DNA from: an uncultured Gemmiger sp.
Lineage (GTDB): Bacteria; Bacillota; Clostridia; Oscillospirales; Ruminococcaceae
Length of the DNA stretch: 64,000 nucleotides
Direction: 5' to 3'
NCBI GenBank assembly: GCA_944382835.1
Contig: CALWNP010000003.1
Coordinates: forward strand, 1 to 64,000
Both the position numbers and the translations under genes were made by a program. This document shows, piece by piece, positions 35,294-43,905 of this stretch (within the stretch, counting starts at the first letter, position 1; every line of letters starts with the position of its first letter). Below the pieces are notes generated by a model that was given only the letters and a program-made list of their open reading frames with translations, was not told where the DNA came from and made no database searches.

Positions 35294-36022
35294 TCAATAG
35301 ATCAGTTTACCGCTGTATTTGTCGTAGGTAGGCAGCCGATGGTGCTGCCGCATGGAGTAGGCACCGTCCGGGGCGACGATGATGTGATCGATCACCTGGA
35401 TGTCCAGCGGTGCCAATGCCCGGATGATGGTGCAGGTGGTTTTGAGGTCGGCATCCGAGAGCGCCGCCATCCCGGTGGGGTGGTTGTGGGCCAGCAGAAT
35501 GCAGGTACAGCCCGAGGCCACAGCTTCCCGGGCCAGCTTGCGGGTGTCAAAGGTAACCTGGTTGGGCAGTCCCTCGGCAATCAGGATTTCCCGCAGCGGC
35601 ATGTAGCTGTCGTCCATAGCCACCAGGTACAGCTGCTCCATCGTCTTTGCGAAAAAGAGCGGGGTGACATATTCGATGCAGTCCTCCACCGTGGACAACG
35701 GCTTGGAAATCATCCGCCCGCGGCGGCGGGTATAATAACCGCAGACCTCCCGCACCGTGACGATCAGCCGGGCGGAGGAGGGGCCGATTCCCGGAACCTT
35801 ACACAGCTCCGCTTCATTCGCTTCCAGAACCCGGCAAAAACTGCCGAAATGTTGGATCAGACGGTGGGCCAGCGCGTTGGTGTCCTGGCGGGGAATGGCA
35901 AAGAAAAGAAGGTATTCCAGTACCTCATGTTCAGCCATGCTTTCCAGACCGTTTTTGCGGACTCGTTCCTGCATCCGGGCCCGATGGTTGGCATGGGGAT
36001 TGTCTGGTTTCCTTTCCGCCAT
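35294..36022 (-). CDS. radC: RadC-family JAB/MPN domain protein
   Basis: A 242-residue protein. The N-terminal ~100 residues include a helix-hairpin-helix (KVPGIGPSSARLI, ~76-88), and the C-terminal half is a JAMM metalloprotease-like domain with AHNHPTG...SDAD supplying the two His and the Asp of the metal site. RadC is no longer accepted as a general repair factor; its biochemical role is unknown. GGTAAAGGAGGTGGGGCAAA precedes the start (GGAGGTGGGG). Its promoter overlaps that of the divergent pseudouridine synthase gene. Confidence 0.93.
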   Translation of the reverse strand: MAERKPDNPHANHRARMQERVRKNGLESMAEHEVLEYLLFFAIPRQDTNALAHRLIQHFGSFCRVLEANEAELCKVPGIGPSSARLIVTVREVCGYYTRRRGRMISKPLSTVEDCIEYVTPLFFAKTMEQLYLVAMDDSYMPLREILIAEGLPNQVTFDTRKLAREAVASGCTCILLAHNHPTGMAALSDADLKTTCTIIRALAPLDIQVIDHIIVAPDGAYSMRQHHRLPTYDKYSGKLIY

Positions 36023-36036
36023 TTTGCCCCACCTCC

Positions 36037-36065
36037 TTTACCTTTGATGGTTTCTATTATATACT
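36037..36065 (+). promoter_or_regulatory. promoter of the RluA-family gene
   Basis: TTTACC (36037-36042), 17-base spacer, TATACT (36060-36065). The start codon is 36 bases further. Its -10 shares bases 36060-36061 with the opposing radC -10. Confidence 0.6.
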
Positions 36066-36084
36066 GAAAGAAAAACTTTGGAAA
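36056..36084 (-). promoter_or_regulatory. promoter of radC
   Basis: On the minus strand TTTCCA (36079-36084), 17-base spacer, perfect TATAAT (36056-36061), 33 bases before the radC ATG. Confidence 0.55.
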
Positions 36085-36101
36085 GTGAAAGAGGAAACCC
36101 G

Positions 36102-37079
36102 ATGAAAAAATTTATTGCCGGCGAAAATGAAAAGGATGTCCGGCTTTCCCGCTTTGTGGAGGCGGTCACCAAGGATCTGCCGCGCAGCCTGCTCTATAAA
36201 AGTTTCCGCAACAAGCGGATCAAGGTCAACGGCAAGCGGGCCCAGCCGGATACCCGCCTTTGCACCGGCGATGTCATCGAGCTCTATATCAATGATGAGT
36301 TCTTTCCCGAAAAGCCGGTGACCACCGTCAAAAAGCCGCCCCGCCGTCAGCCGCCGGTGACGGTGATCTACGAGGATGATAATTTCGCGGTGCTGTACAA
36401 ACCGGCCCACCTGCTCTGTCACAGCGACCGCACCGGGGACCCCAACCTGGTGGACACCTTCTGTGCCCAGCTGGAAGCCCAGGGCAAGTACAACCCCCGG
36501 GCAGAAAACCGCTTTGCTCCGGCCCTGTGCAACCGGCTGGACCGGGGAACCGAGGGACTGGTGCTGGCGGCAAAAACCTATGCCGCGCTGCGGGACCTCA
36601 ACGAAATCATCCGCAACGACTGGATGAAAAAGGAATACCTGACCATCACGGTGGGGGTGCCCCCGGCGGGCCGTCACACCGCCTGGCTGCGCCACAGTGA
36701 GAAAGGCAACAAGGTGAAAATCTATGCCAGGGAGACCGAGGGCAGCAAAAAGATCATCACCGATGTGACGGTCATCCGCACCAACGGTCCCTTTGCGCTG
36801 TGCCGCATCGGGCTGATCACCGGACGGACCCACCAGATCCGCGCCCACCTGGCCTATCTGGGGCATCCGGTGCTGGGGGACATCAAATACGGCAACCGCA
36901 ACCTGAATGCCCGCTATGGCTTTGACACCCAGGCCCTCTGTGCCCAGCGGCTGACTTTCGGCCAGATCCCCGAGGGAAATCCGCTGCACTATCTTTCGGG
37001 CCGGTGCATCAAGCTGCGGGACCCCGAGATTGTCCGCCGCTTTGATGCGTTGGCAGCGCCCGCCGCCAAAACCGAATAA
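36102..37079 (+). CDS. RluA-family pseudouridine synthase (RluC-like, with S4 domain)
   Basis: A 325-residue RNA-modifying enzyme. An S4 RNA-binding domain (residues ~15-75: LSRFVEAV..., RIKVNGKRAQPDTRL) is followed by the RluA catalytic domain with the active-site Asp at 147 in NRLDRGTEG and the RIGLITGRTHQIRAHL motif near 236. The likely target is 23S rRNA uridines (RluC type), but the position cannot be read from sequence. ATG 36102 follows AGAGGAAACCC; 36078 is the longer alternative. Divergent from radC, ends in its own terminator. Confidence 0.9.
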   Translation: MKKFIAGENEKDVRLSRFVEAVTKDLPRSLLYKSFRNKRIKVNGKRAQPDTRLCTGDVIELYINDEFFPEKPVTTVKKPPRRQPPVTVIYEDDNFAVLYKPAHLLCHSDRTGDPNLVDTFCAQLEAQGKYNPRAENRFAPALCNRLDRGTEGLVLAAKTYAALRDLNEIIRNDWMKKEYLTITVGVPPAGRHTAWLRHSEKGNKVKIYARETEGSKKIITDVTVIRTNGPFALCRIGLITGRTHQIRAHLAYLGHPVLGDIKYGNRNLNARYGFDTQALCAQRLTFGQIPEGNPLHYLSGRCIKLRDPEIVRRFDALAAPAAKTE

Positions 37080-37089
37080 GGAATACCAG

Positions 37090-37126
37090 ACCGCCGCTCC
37101 TCAGGTTTCGGGGAACGGCGGTTTTT
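37090..37126 (+). terminator. terminator after the RluA-family gene
   Basis: ACCGCCG / CGGCGGT stem (37090-37096 with 37116-37122), extendable with TCC/GGA, then TTTTT. Confidence 0.8.
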
Positions 37127-37160
37127 GCTGCCCGGCTGTGAAATCACCCCAAACTAGTAC

Positions 37161-37189
37161 TTGTACTTTTAAGCCGGCTGCGGTATACT
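37161..37189 (+). promoter_or_regulatory. promoter of the miaB-mutSL-miaA block, with a dyad on the -35
   Basis: TTGTAC (37161-37166), 17-base spacer, TATACT (37184-37189). The dyad AGTAC-TT-GTACT (37156-37167) covers the -35. Transcription start to the miaB start codon is about 85 bases. Confidence 0.6.
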
Positions 37190-37281
37190 GTTATGGTATA
37201 TGTGGTATCTATGCCCCTGAGGACATATAAGGGGGCTTTGCACGGTACCACCTGGAAATTCCGAAGGCAGGAGAATGGATT

Positions 37282-38667
37282 TTGGAAAAGCTGACCTATA
37301 CCCATGACGAAGCATCGGCGCGTGTGATTGCTTCCTTTTACGACAGTCCTCCCCTGGCGTATGTGCACAGCTATGGCTGCCAGCAAAATGTCAACGACGG
37401 GGAAAAGATCCGCGGCGTGCTGCTGGATATCGGTTTTGGCCTGTGCGAAAATCTTGAGCAGGCGGATCTGATCCTCTTCAACACCTGTGCGGTGCGGGAA
37501 CATGCCGAGCAGCGGGTGTTTGGCAATGTGGGAGCCCTGAAAAAGCTGAAGGAAAAGAATCCCAGGCTGATCATCGGGGTCTGCGGCTGCATGGCGCAGC
37601 AGCAGCACATTGTGGACAAGCTGCGCGCCAGCTATCCCTATGTGGATCTGGTGTTCGGGGTGGACGGCATTGACCGCCTGCCCGCCATGCTGGCCGAGCG
37701 GCTGACCCGCGGCAAGCGGTATCTGGAAAATCCCCACCAGCGGGATGCTGTGGTGGAGGAAATGCCCATCCGGCGGGATTCCGGCTTCCGGGCCTGGCTG
37801 CCCATCATGTACGGCTGCGACAACTTCTGCACCTACTGTATTGTGCCCTATGTCCGGGGCCGGGAGCGCAGCCGGGAACCCGCCGATGTGCTGGCCGAGT
37901 TCCGTTCCCTGGTGGAGAGCGGTTATAAAGAGATCACCTTGCTGGGCCAGAACGTGAACAGCTACGGCAAAGGGCTGGCCCAGCCGGTGGATTTCTCCGA
38001 CCTGCTCAACCTGCTCTGCACCGTGCCGGGTGAGTATCAGATCCGGTTCATGACCAGCCACCCCAAGGATGCCAGCCGCAAACTCATCGACACCATTGCG
38101 GCCCAGGACCATCTGTGCAAGCACATCCATCTGCCGGTGCAGTCGGGCAGTGACCGGATTCTCAAGGAGATGAACCGCCACTATACGGTGGAACAGTATC
38201 TGGATCTGATCCACTATGCCAAGGAGAAAATCCCCGACGTGACCTTCTCCAGCGACATCATTGTCGGCTTCCCCGGAGAGACCGAGGAGGATTTCCAGGC
38301 AACCCTGGACCTGGTGCGCAAGGTGGAGTATATGCAGTTGTTTACCTTTATCTACTCCAAGCGCAATGGGACCATCGCAGCCAAGATGCCGGACCCCACC
38401 ACCCACGCCGAGAAGGCAGCCCGGATGGACCGGCTGCTCAAGACTCAGGACGCGGTGGCGTTTCCCAAGATTGCTGCGATGGCGGGCCAGACCGTCCGGG
38501 TCCTGGTGGAGGGGGCAGGGCGCAACGCCGGCACCCTCAACGGACGGCTGGACAACAACCTGGTGGTGGAGTTCCCTGGCGAGGAGGACCTGATCGGCCA
38601 CTACGCCTCGGTACACCTCACCGGGGCCCGTGCCGCTCTCCTGGTGGGGGAGCAGGCCGCCGAATAA
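37282..38667 (+). CDS. miaB: tRNA-2-methylthio-N6-dimethylallyladenosine synthase MiaB
   Basis: A 461-residue radical SAM methylthiotransferase acting on i6A37 of tRNAs. The N-terminal UPF0004 domain has its three cluster cysteines (YGCQQN, NTCAVRE, GVCGCMA); the radical-SAM CxxxCxxC is C179, C183 and C186 (GCDNFCTYC); the C-terminal ~65 residues are a TRAM domain (VRVLVEGAGRN...). The start is TTG 37282, eight bases after AGGAG. Heads the block that ends with miaA, which makes the i6A substrate. Confidence 0.96.
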   Translation: MEKLTYTHDEASARVIASFYDSPPLAYVHSYGCQQNVNDGEKIRGVLLDIGFGLCENLEQADLILFNTCAVREHAEQRVFGNVGALKKLKEKNPRLIIGVCGCMAQQQHIVDKLRASYPYVDLVFGVDGIDRLPAMLAERLTRGKRYLENPHQRDAVVEEMPIRRDSGFRAWLPIMYGCDNFCTYCIVPYVRGRERSREPADVLAEFRSLVESGYKEITLLGQNVNSYGKGLAQPVDFSDLLNLLCTVPGEYQIRFMTSHPKDASRKLIDTIAAQDHLCKHIHLPVQSGSDRILKEMNRHYTVEQYLDLIHYAKEKIPDVTFSSDIIVGFPGETEEDFQATLDLVRKVEYMQLFTFIYSKRNGTIAAKMPDPTTHAEKAARMDRLLKTQDAVAFPKIAAMAGQTVRVLVEGAGRNAGTLNGRLDNNLVVEFPGEEDLIGHYASVHLTGARAALLVGEQAAE

Positions 38668-38723
38668 ACGACCAAACCCAAAATAAAAGATCATAACATC
38701 AAACATTAAAGGAGTTTACAACT

Positions 38724-39131
38724 ATGGATTGCATCGACCTGTTTAAGAAAGCCGCTGCCGCAATGCAGACCGACCCCCGTTATCTGGAGCTGGATTCCGC
38801 ACGCCGGGAAAACGACGCCGACACCGAACTGCAGAACATGATCGGTGAGTTCAACCTGGCCCGTCTGGACCTGAACAACGAGGCCTCCAACGCCGAGCCC
38901 AACAACGCCCGCATTGCCGACCTGAACAAGAAGGTCAATGATCTGTACAGCCAGATCATGGCCAGCGAGGGCATGGTCCGCTACAACGCCGCCAAGGCCG
39001 AATGCGAGGCGATGGTCAACCACATTGACGCCATCATCAACACCGCGATGAACGGCGGCGACCCCATGACCGTCAATCCGCCCCAGGGCGGCTGCACCGG
39101 CAGCTGCGCCAGCTGCGGCGGCTGCCACTGA
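38724..39131 (+). CDS. YlbF/YmcA-family protein with a Cys-rich tail
   Basis: A 135-residue, almost wholly helical protein of the Com_YlbF family (residues ~5-110). In Bacillus, YmcA, YlbF and YaaT form the Y-complex, an Fe-S-containing factor that steers RNase Y and affects competence, biofilm and sporulation; ymcA is likewise the neighbour of miaB (ymcB). The tail GGCTGSCASCGGCH (residues ~122-135) has four Cys and one His, a plausible metal or Fe-S ligand set. TTAAAGGAGTTTACAACT precedes the start. 56 bases after miaB and 51 before mutS. Confidence 0.88.
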   Translation: MDCIDLFKKAAAAMQTDPRYLELDSARRENDADTELQNMIGEFNLARLDLNNEASNAEPNNARIADLNKKVNDLYSQIMASEGMVRYNAAKAECEAMVNHIDAIINTAMNGGDPMTVNPPQGGCTGSCASCGGCH

Positions 39132-39182
39132 GCAGGAAAAACGGGATCGGAAATATCGGAGCAGGAAGCAGGAGTGTGAAGC

Positions 39183-41795
39183 ATGGCTGGACAAGCGGTA
39201 TCTCCCATGATGCAGCAATATTTTGAGATCAAAAAGCAGCATCCCAACGAGATTCTGTTTTACCGTGTCGGAGACTTTTATGAGATGTTCTACGACGATG
39301 CCCTCACGGCATCCCGGGAACTGGAACTGACCCTGACCGGCAAGAACTGTGGCCAGGAGGAGCGGGCCCCCATGTGCGGGGTACCCTACCATTCCTATGA
39401 AGTCTATGTGGCGCGGTTGATTGCCAAGGGCTACAAGGTCGCCATCTGTGAGCAGATGGAGGATCCCGCCCTGGCCAAAGGTCTGGTCAAGCGGGACATC
39501 ATCCGGGTGGTTACTCCCGGCACCGTCATTGAGAGCAGTATGCTGGCCGAGGACAAGAACAACTACCTCTGCAGCATCTATTGCCGCAAATCCCGGGGCC
39601 GTTGGCGGGCAGGCATCTGTTTTGCCGACATCTCCACCGGGGAAGCCTACGCCACTGAGCTCCGCGCCGAAAAGATGGGCGGTGCCATTATCACCGAGCT
39701 GTGCCGCTACATGCCCAGCGAGATCCTGATGAATCCCGCCATGCTGGATTTCAAGGATGTCACCAACTATATCAAACAGAATACAAACGCTTTGGTGGAA
39801 CTGCGGGAAGATGCCTGCTACAACCCTGCTACCATTGAGAACGCCCTGTCCGGTCAGTTTGGCCCGGACTGGAAAAAGACCTGCGGCTTTGCCGAGGATG
39901 GTCTGGTTCCCACTGCGGTGGGGGCGATGCTGTGCTATCTGCAGGAAACGCAGAAACATGGCATTGAGCGGATCAAAACGGTGCAGAACTACGCCGATGC
40001 CCAGTATATGCGGCTTTCTCCAGTGACCCGTGCCAACCTGGAATTGACCGAGACCATGCGCGGCCGGGAAAAGCGGGGGACGCTGCTCTGGGTGCTGGAC
40101 AAAACTGAAACTTCCATGGGCAAACGGTTGCTGCGTGCCTGGATTGAGCAGCCCCTGGTGGACAGCGGGATGATCAACCGCCGCCTGGATGCGGTGGAAG
40201 CGCTGTACAACGCCAACGTGGACCGGTCTGATCTGAAGGAATCTCTGTCCCATGTCTTTGACATTGAGCGGCTGACCACCCGGGTTCTGTACGGCTCTGC
40301 CACCCCCCGGGAAGTCAAGGCGCTGGGGGACACCTGCGCCTTGCTTCCGGCGGTGAAGGCCCAGGCAGCTGCCTGCGAGGCACCGCTACTGGCCGAGCTG
40401 GCCGATCAGGTGGACCCGCTGGACGATATTCTGCAGCTGGTCTCCTCCGCACTGGTGGATGATCCCCCAGCCAACCTGAAGGATGGCGGCGCCATCCGGG
40501 CGGGTTACAACGCCGAGGTGGATGAGCTGCGGGACATCATGCACGGCGGCAAGGGATATCTTTCCCAGATGGAAGCCAAACTGCGGGAGGAAACCGGCAT
40601 CCCCAAGCTGAAAATCGGATTCAACAAGGTTTTCGGCTATTACATCGAGGTCAGCCGCAGCTACACCGGCAGCGTGCCCGAGACCTTTACCCGCAAACAG
40701 ACCCTGACCACCGGTGAGCGATACATCACGCCGGAGCTCAAGGAGCTGGAAAACAAGATCCTGGGCGCCAATGAGCGGCTTCTGGTGCTGGAACACCAGC
40801 TCTTTGCTGATCTTCTCAGCGCCATCTCGGCCCAGATCATCCGGATTCAGCGCACCGCCTCGGCGGTGGCCCAGCTGGATGTGCTGGCTTCCTTTGCCGA
40901 GGCTGCGGTCCAGAACAATTATGTCAAGCCGGTGGTGGATGACAGCGATGTGTTGGACATTGCCGAAGGCCGTCATCCGGTGATTGAGCAGATGCTCAAG
41001 GGCAGTTTGTTTGTCCCCAACGACACCACTCTGGATGAAGGGGACAACCGGATGCTGATCATCACCGGCCCCAACATGGCCGGCAAATCCACCTACATGC
41101 GCCAGAACGCCCTGATTGCCTTGATGGCCCAGATCGGCAGCTATGTGCCGGCATCCAAATGCCGGGTGGGCGTGGTGGATGCCATCTTCACCCGGGTGGG
41201 GGCCTCGGATGACCTGGCCGCCGGTCAGTCCACCTTCATGGTGGAGATGACCGAGGTGGCCGAGATCCTGGAACGGGCCACCAAATCCAGCCTGGTAATT
41301 CTGGACGAGATCGGCCGTGGTACTTCTACCTTTGACGGCATGAGCATTGCCCGTGCCGTGGTGGAGCACATCTGCGAAAAGATCGGCTGCAAGACCCTGT
41401 TTGCCACCCATTATCACGAGCTGACCGAGATGGAAAAGGATCTGCCCGGCATCAAAAACTACAACATTGCAGTAAAGAAGCGGGGAGATGACATTACTTT
41501 CCTGCGGCGCATCGTGGCAGGCCCTGCCGATGACAGCTATGGCATCGAGGTGGCCAAGCTGGCGGGATTGCCCGACAGCGTGACCAAGCGGGCCCATGCG
41601 GTATTGCGTCAGCTGGAGGCCAGTTCCCCCAACGCGCATCAGGCGATGCAGCTGGATTTTGAGACGGTGGAAGCCTACAACAATCCCACCGTGCCCAGTG
41701 AGGTGGTGGACAAGCTGCACAGCATTGACATCGAGACCCTGACCCCGCTGGAAGCACTGAACTTTTTGTATGAATTGAAAAATGCCCTGAAATAA
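39183..41795 (+). CDS. mutS: DNA mismatch repair protein MutS
   Basis: An 870-residue MutS1. The mismatch-recognition FYRVGDFYEMF (Phe-x-Glu type; here residues ~22-32) is present, followed by connector, lever and clamp domains and the ABC ATPase with Walker A GPNMAGKS at 629-636 and the DEIGRGTSTFDG Walker B. The C-terminal HTH/dimer region is complete. GGAGCAGGAAGCAGGAGTGTGAAGC precedes ATG (AGCAGGAGTG). Followed after 25 bases by mutL. Confidence 0.98.
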   Translation: MAGQAVSPMMQQYFEIKKQHPNEILFYRVGDFYEMFYDDALTASRELELTLTGKNCGQEERAPMCGVPYHSYEVYVARLIAKGYKVAICEQMEDPALAKGLVKRDIIRVVTPGTVIESSMLAEDKNNYLCSIYCRKSRGRWRAGICFADISTGEAYATELRAEKMGGAIITELCRYMPSEILMNPAMLDFKDVTNYIKQNTNALVELREDACYNPATIENALSGQFGPDWKKTCGFAEDGLVPTAVGAMLCYLQETQKHGIERIKTVQNYADAQYMRLSPVTRANLELTETMRGREKRGTLLWVLDKTETSMGKRLLRAWIEQPLVDSGMINRRLDAVEALYNANVDRSDLKESLSHVFDIERLTTRVLYGSATPREVKALGDTCALLPAVKAQAAACEAPLLAELADQVDPLDDILQLVSSALVDDPPANLKDGGAIRAGYNAEVDELRDIMHGGKGYLSQMEAKLREETGIPKLKIGFNKVFGYYIEVSRSYTGSVPETFTRKQTLTTGERYITPELKELENKILGANERLLVLEHQLFADLLSAISAQIIRIQRTASAVAQLDVLASFAEAAVQNNYVKPVVDDSDVLDIAEGRHPVIEQMLKGSLFVPNDTTLDEGDNRMLIITGPNMAGKSTYMRQNALIALMAQIGSYVPASKCRVGVVDAIFTRVGASDDLAAGQSTFMVEMTEVAEILERATKSSLVILDEIGRGTSTFDGMSIARAVVEHICEKIGCKTLFATHYHELTEMEKDLPGIKNYNIAVKKRGDDITFLRRIVAGPADDSYGIEVAKLAGLPDSVTKRAHAVLRQLEASSPNAHQAMQLDFETVEAYNNPTVPSEVVDKLHSIDIETLTPLEALNFLYELKNALK

Positions 41796-41820
41796 AGGGC
41801 CGAAAGGCAGGTAAAACCGG

Positions 41821-43905
41821 ATGGCAGTGATCCATGTCCTGGACAAACATACCGCAGAACTGATTGCAGCCGGCGAGGTGGTGGAACGGCCGGCTTCGGT
41901 GGCCAAGGAACTGCTGGAAAATGCCATTGATGCCGGCGCCACCCAGATTACCCTGTCCATCACCCGGGGCGGCATCCAGCAGATCCAGATTGTGGACAAC
42001 GGCAGCGGCATTGAGGCCGAGTACATTGAAAAGGCTTTTATCCGGCATGCCACCAGCAAAATTGCCAAGGCGGAAGACCTGGGGCATATCCATACCCTTG
42101 GATTCCGCGGCGAGGCATTGGCCTCCATTGCCAGCGTGGCAAAGGTGGAGGTGCTGACCCGCACTGAAGCAGATGAGTATGCCTGCCGGTATCGCATCCA
42201 GGGCGGGGAACCCCAGGGCATGGAACCCGGTGCACGCCCGGTGGGCACCACCATCACCGTCAACGACCTGTTCTACAACACCCCTGCCCGGATGAAGTTC
42301 CTGAAAAAGGATGTGAGCGAGGGCACCTTCGTGGCCGAAACGGTGCTCCATGAGGCCCTGTCCCATCCCGAAATCTCCTTCCGCTTTTTGCGGGAGGGCA
42401 AGCAGCAGTTCATGACCCCCGGTGACGGCAAACTGCGCAGTGCAGCCTATGCGGCACTGGGACGGGAGTTTTCCCGGGATCTGCTGCCGGTGGATGGCAC
42501 CACCGGGCTTTACCATGTTACCGGGCTGATTACCCCGCCCCGTGCCTGCCGGGCTTCCCGCAGTGCACAGCACTTTTATGTGAACCACCGCTATGTCAAG
42601 AACCGCACCATGATGGCGGCGCTGGAAAATGCCTTCAAGGGAACCTTGATGCAGGGGCGTTTTCCCGGTGCGATCCTGATGCTGGAAATGCCGGTGGAAC
42701 TGGTGGATGTCAACGTCCATCCGGCGAAGACCGAAATCCGCTTTGCCAAGGAGAGCGATGTTTTTGATGCGGTGTACCGGGCGGTGCGCACGGCTTTGGC
42801 CGCGCCGGGAAGCGGGGAATGCCGGTTTGAGATGGGGCATACCGCCCCCGAAACAGAGCCGCCGGTCCCGCAAAAACCGGCCGCGGCAACCACCACGGCA
42901 TCCCATCCTGCCCAGCCGCAGAAGCATTTCAACACCCTTTCGGCGGCTGAGTATCGGGCGCTCAACCGCCTGACCGAGCCGGTTCCGGCCCGGCCGCTCC
43001 CGGACGGGAAGGCACCGCAGCAGGTCCGGCTGGAATCCCCCCGGGCCCCCTTTGGGCAGGCGCCGGATGTTGCAAAGGCAACGGTGCAGAGTCAACCCGC
43101 TGTGTCGGCTTCGTGCATTCCGCCGATTCCCCCCAAGCCTGTGGTACAGACGGCACATCCGGCGAAGCCTTCGCCAATGCCGGCGTCCAAAGAACTGCTC
43201 TCCGATACCGTGCTGGATGATACGATACTGGACATCCTGCCGGATTTGCCGCAAGAGCCCAAGCCGGCGCCGGCACTCAGTGCACTGCCTGCCGAATCCC
43301 CGCAGCAGACCGCCTTTGCCACCGAGCCGAAAAGCACCCCGCTCCGGCTGGTGGGAGAGGTTTTCAAGACCTATATCATTACCGAGCGGGAAGGGGAACT
43401 CTGCCTTATTGACAAGCACGCCGCCCACGAACGGATTCTTTTTGAACAGTTGTCCCGGGACTATGGCCATGTGCCGTCCCAGATGCTGTTGATTCCGGCA
43501 CAGGTCAATCTTTCGGCCCAGGAAAAACAGGCTGTGATGGACAACCTTTCCCTGCTGGAGGATGTGGGCATCGAGGCGGAAGACTACGGCGGTTCCACCG
43601 TGATTGTCCGGGCTGTCCCGGCAGATGTGCCGGTGGAGGACGTGGAAAACCTGCTCATCGAAGTGGCTGCCCGGCTGGCGGATGGCGGCCATGACGCGAT
43701 GAATGCCCACACCGAATGGGTGCTGCATTCCATCGCCTGCCGTGCCGCCATCAAGGCAGGGGACCGCACCGACACCAGCGAGATGCTGGTTCTGGCCCAA
43801 CAGATTATGGACGGCACGGTGCCGCCGTTTTGTCCCCACGGGCGCCCCTGCGTGCTGAAGATTACCCGGAAGGAGTTGGAAAAACAGTTTGGCCGGCTTG
43901 TCTGA
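41821..43905 (+). CDS. mutL: DNA mismatch repair protein MutL (endonuclease type)
   Basis: A 694-residue MutL. The GHKL ATPase lies at ~1-330 (ELLENAIDAG, DNGSGI, GFRGEALASI). A ~170-residue Pro/Ala-rich linker (~330-500) leads to the dimerisation/endonuclease domain. The endonuclease motif reads DKHAAHERILFE from residue 531, so the usual Gln of DQHAxxExxxxE is Lys; the SIACRAAIKAGD and FCPHGRPCVL zinc-site motifs are intact. Endonuclease activity is therefore probable. As in Bacillus, no MutH is needed. Overlaps miaA by 17 bases. Confidence 0.97.
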   Translation: MAVIHVLDKHTAELIAAGEVVERPASVAKELLENAIDAGATQITLSITRGGIQQIQIVDNGSGIEAEYIEKAFIRHATSKIAKAEDLGHIHTLGFRGEALASIASVAKVEVLTRTEADEYACRYRIQGGEPQGMEPGARPVGTTITVNDLFYNTPARMKFLKKDVSEGTFVAETVLHEALSHPEISFRFLREGKQQFMTPGDGKLRSAAYAALGREFSRDLLPVDGTTGLYHVTGLITPPRACRASRSAQHFYVNHRYVKNRTMMAALENAFKGTLMQGRFPGAILMLEMPVELVDVNVHPAKTEIRFAKESDVFDAVYRAVRTALAAPGSGECRFEMGHTAPETEPPVPQKPAAATTTASHPAQPQKHFNTLSAAEYRALNRLTEPVPARPLPDGKAPQQVRLESPRAPFGQAPDVAKATVQSQPAVSASCIPPIPPKPVVQTAHPAKPSPMPASKELLSDTVLDDTILDILPDLPQEPKPAPALSALPAESPQQTAFATEPKSTPLRLVGEVFKTYIITEREGELCLIDKHAAHERILFEQLSRDYGHVPSQMLLIPAQVNLSAQEKQAVMDNLSLLEDVGIEAEDYGGSTVIVRAVPADVPVEDVENLLIEVAARLADGGHDAMNAHTEWVLHSIACRAAIKAGDRTDTSEMLVLAQQIMDGTVPPFCPHGRPCVLKITRKELEKQFGRLV

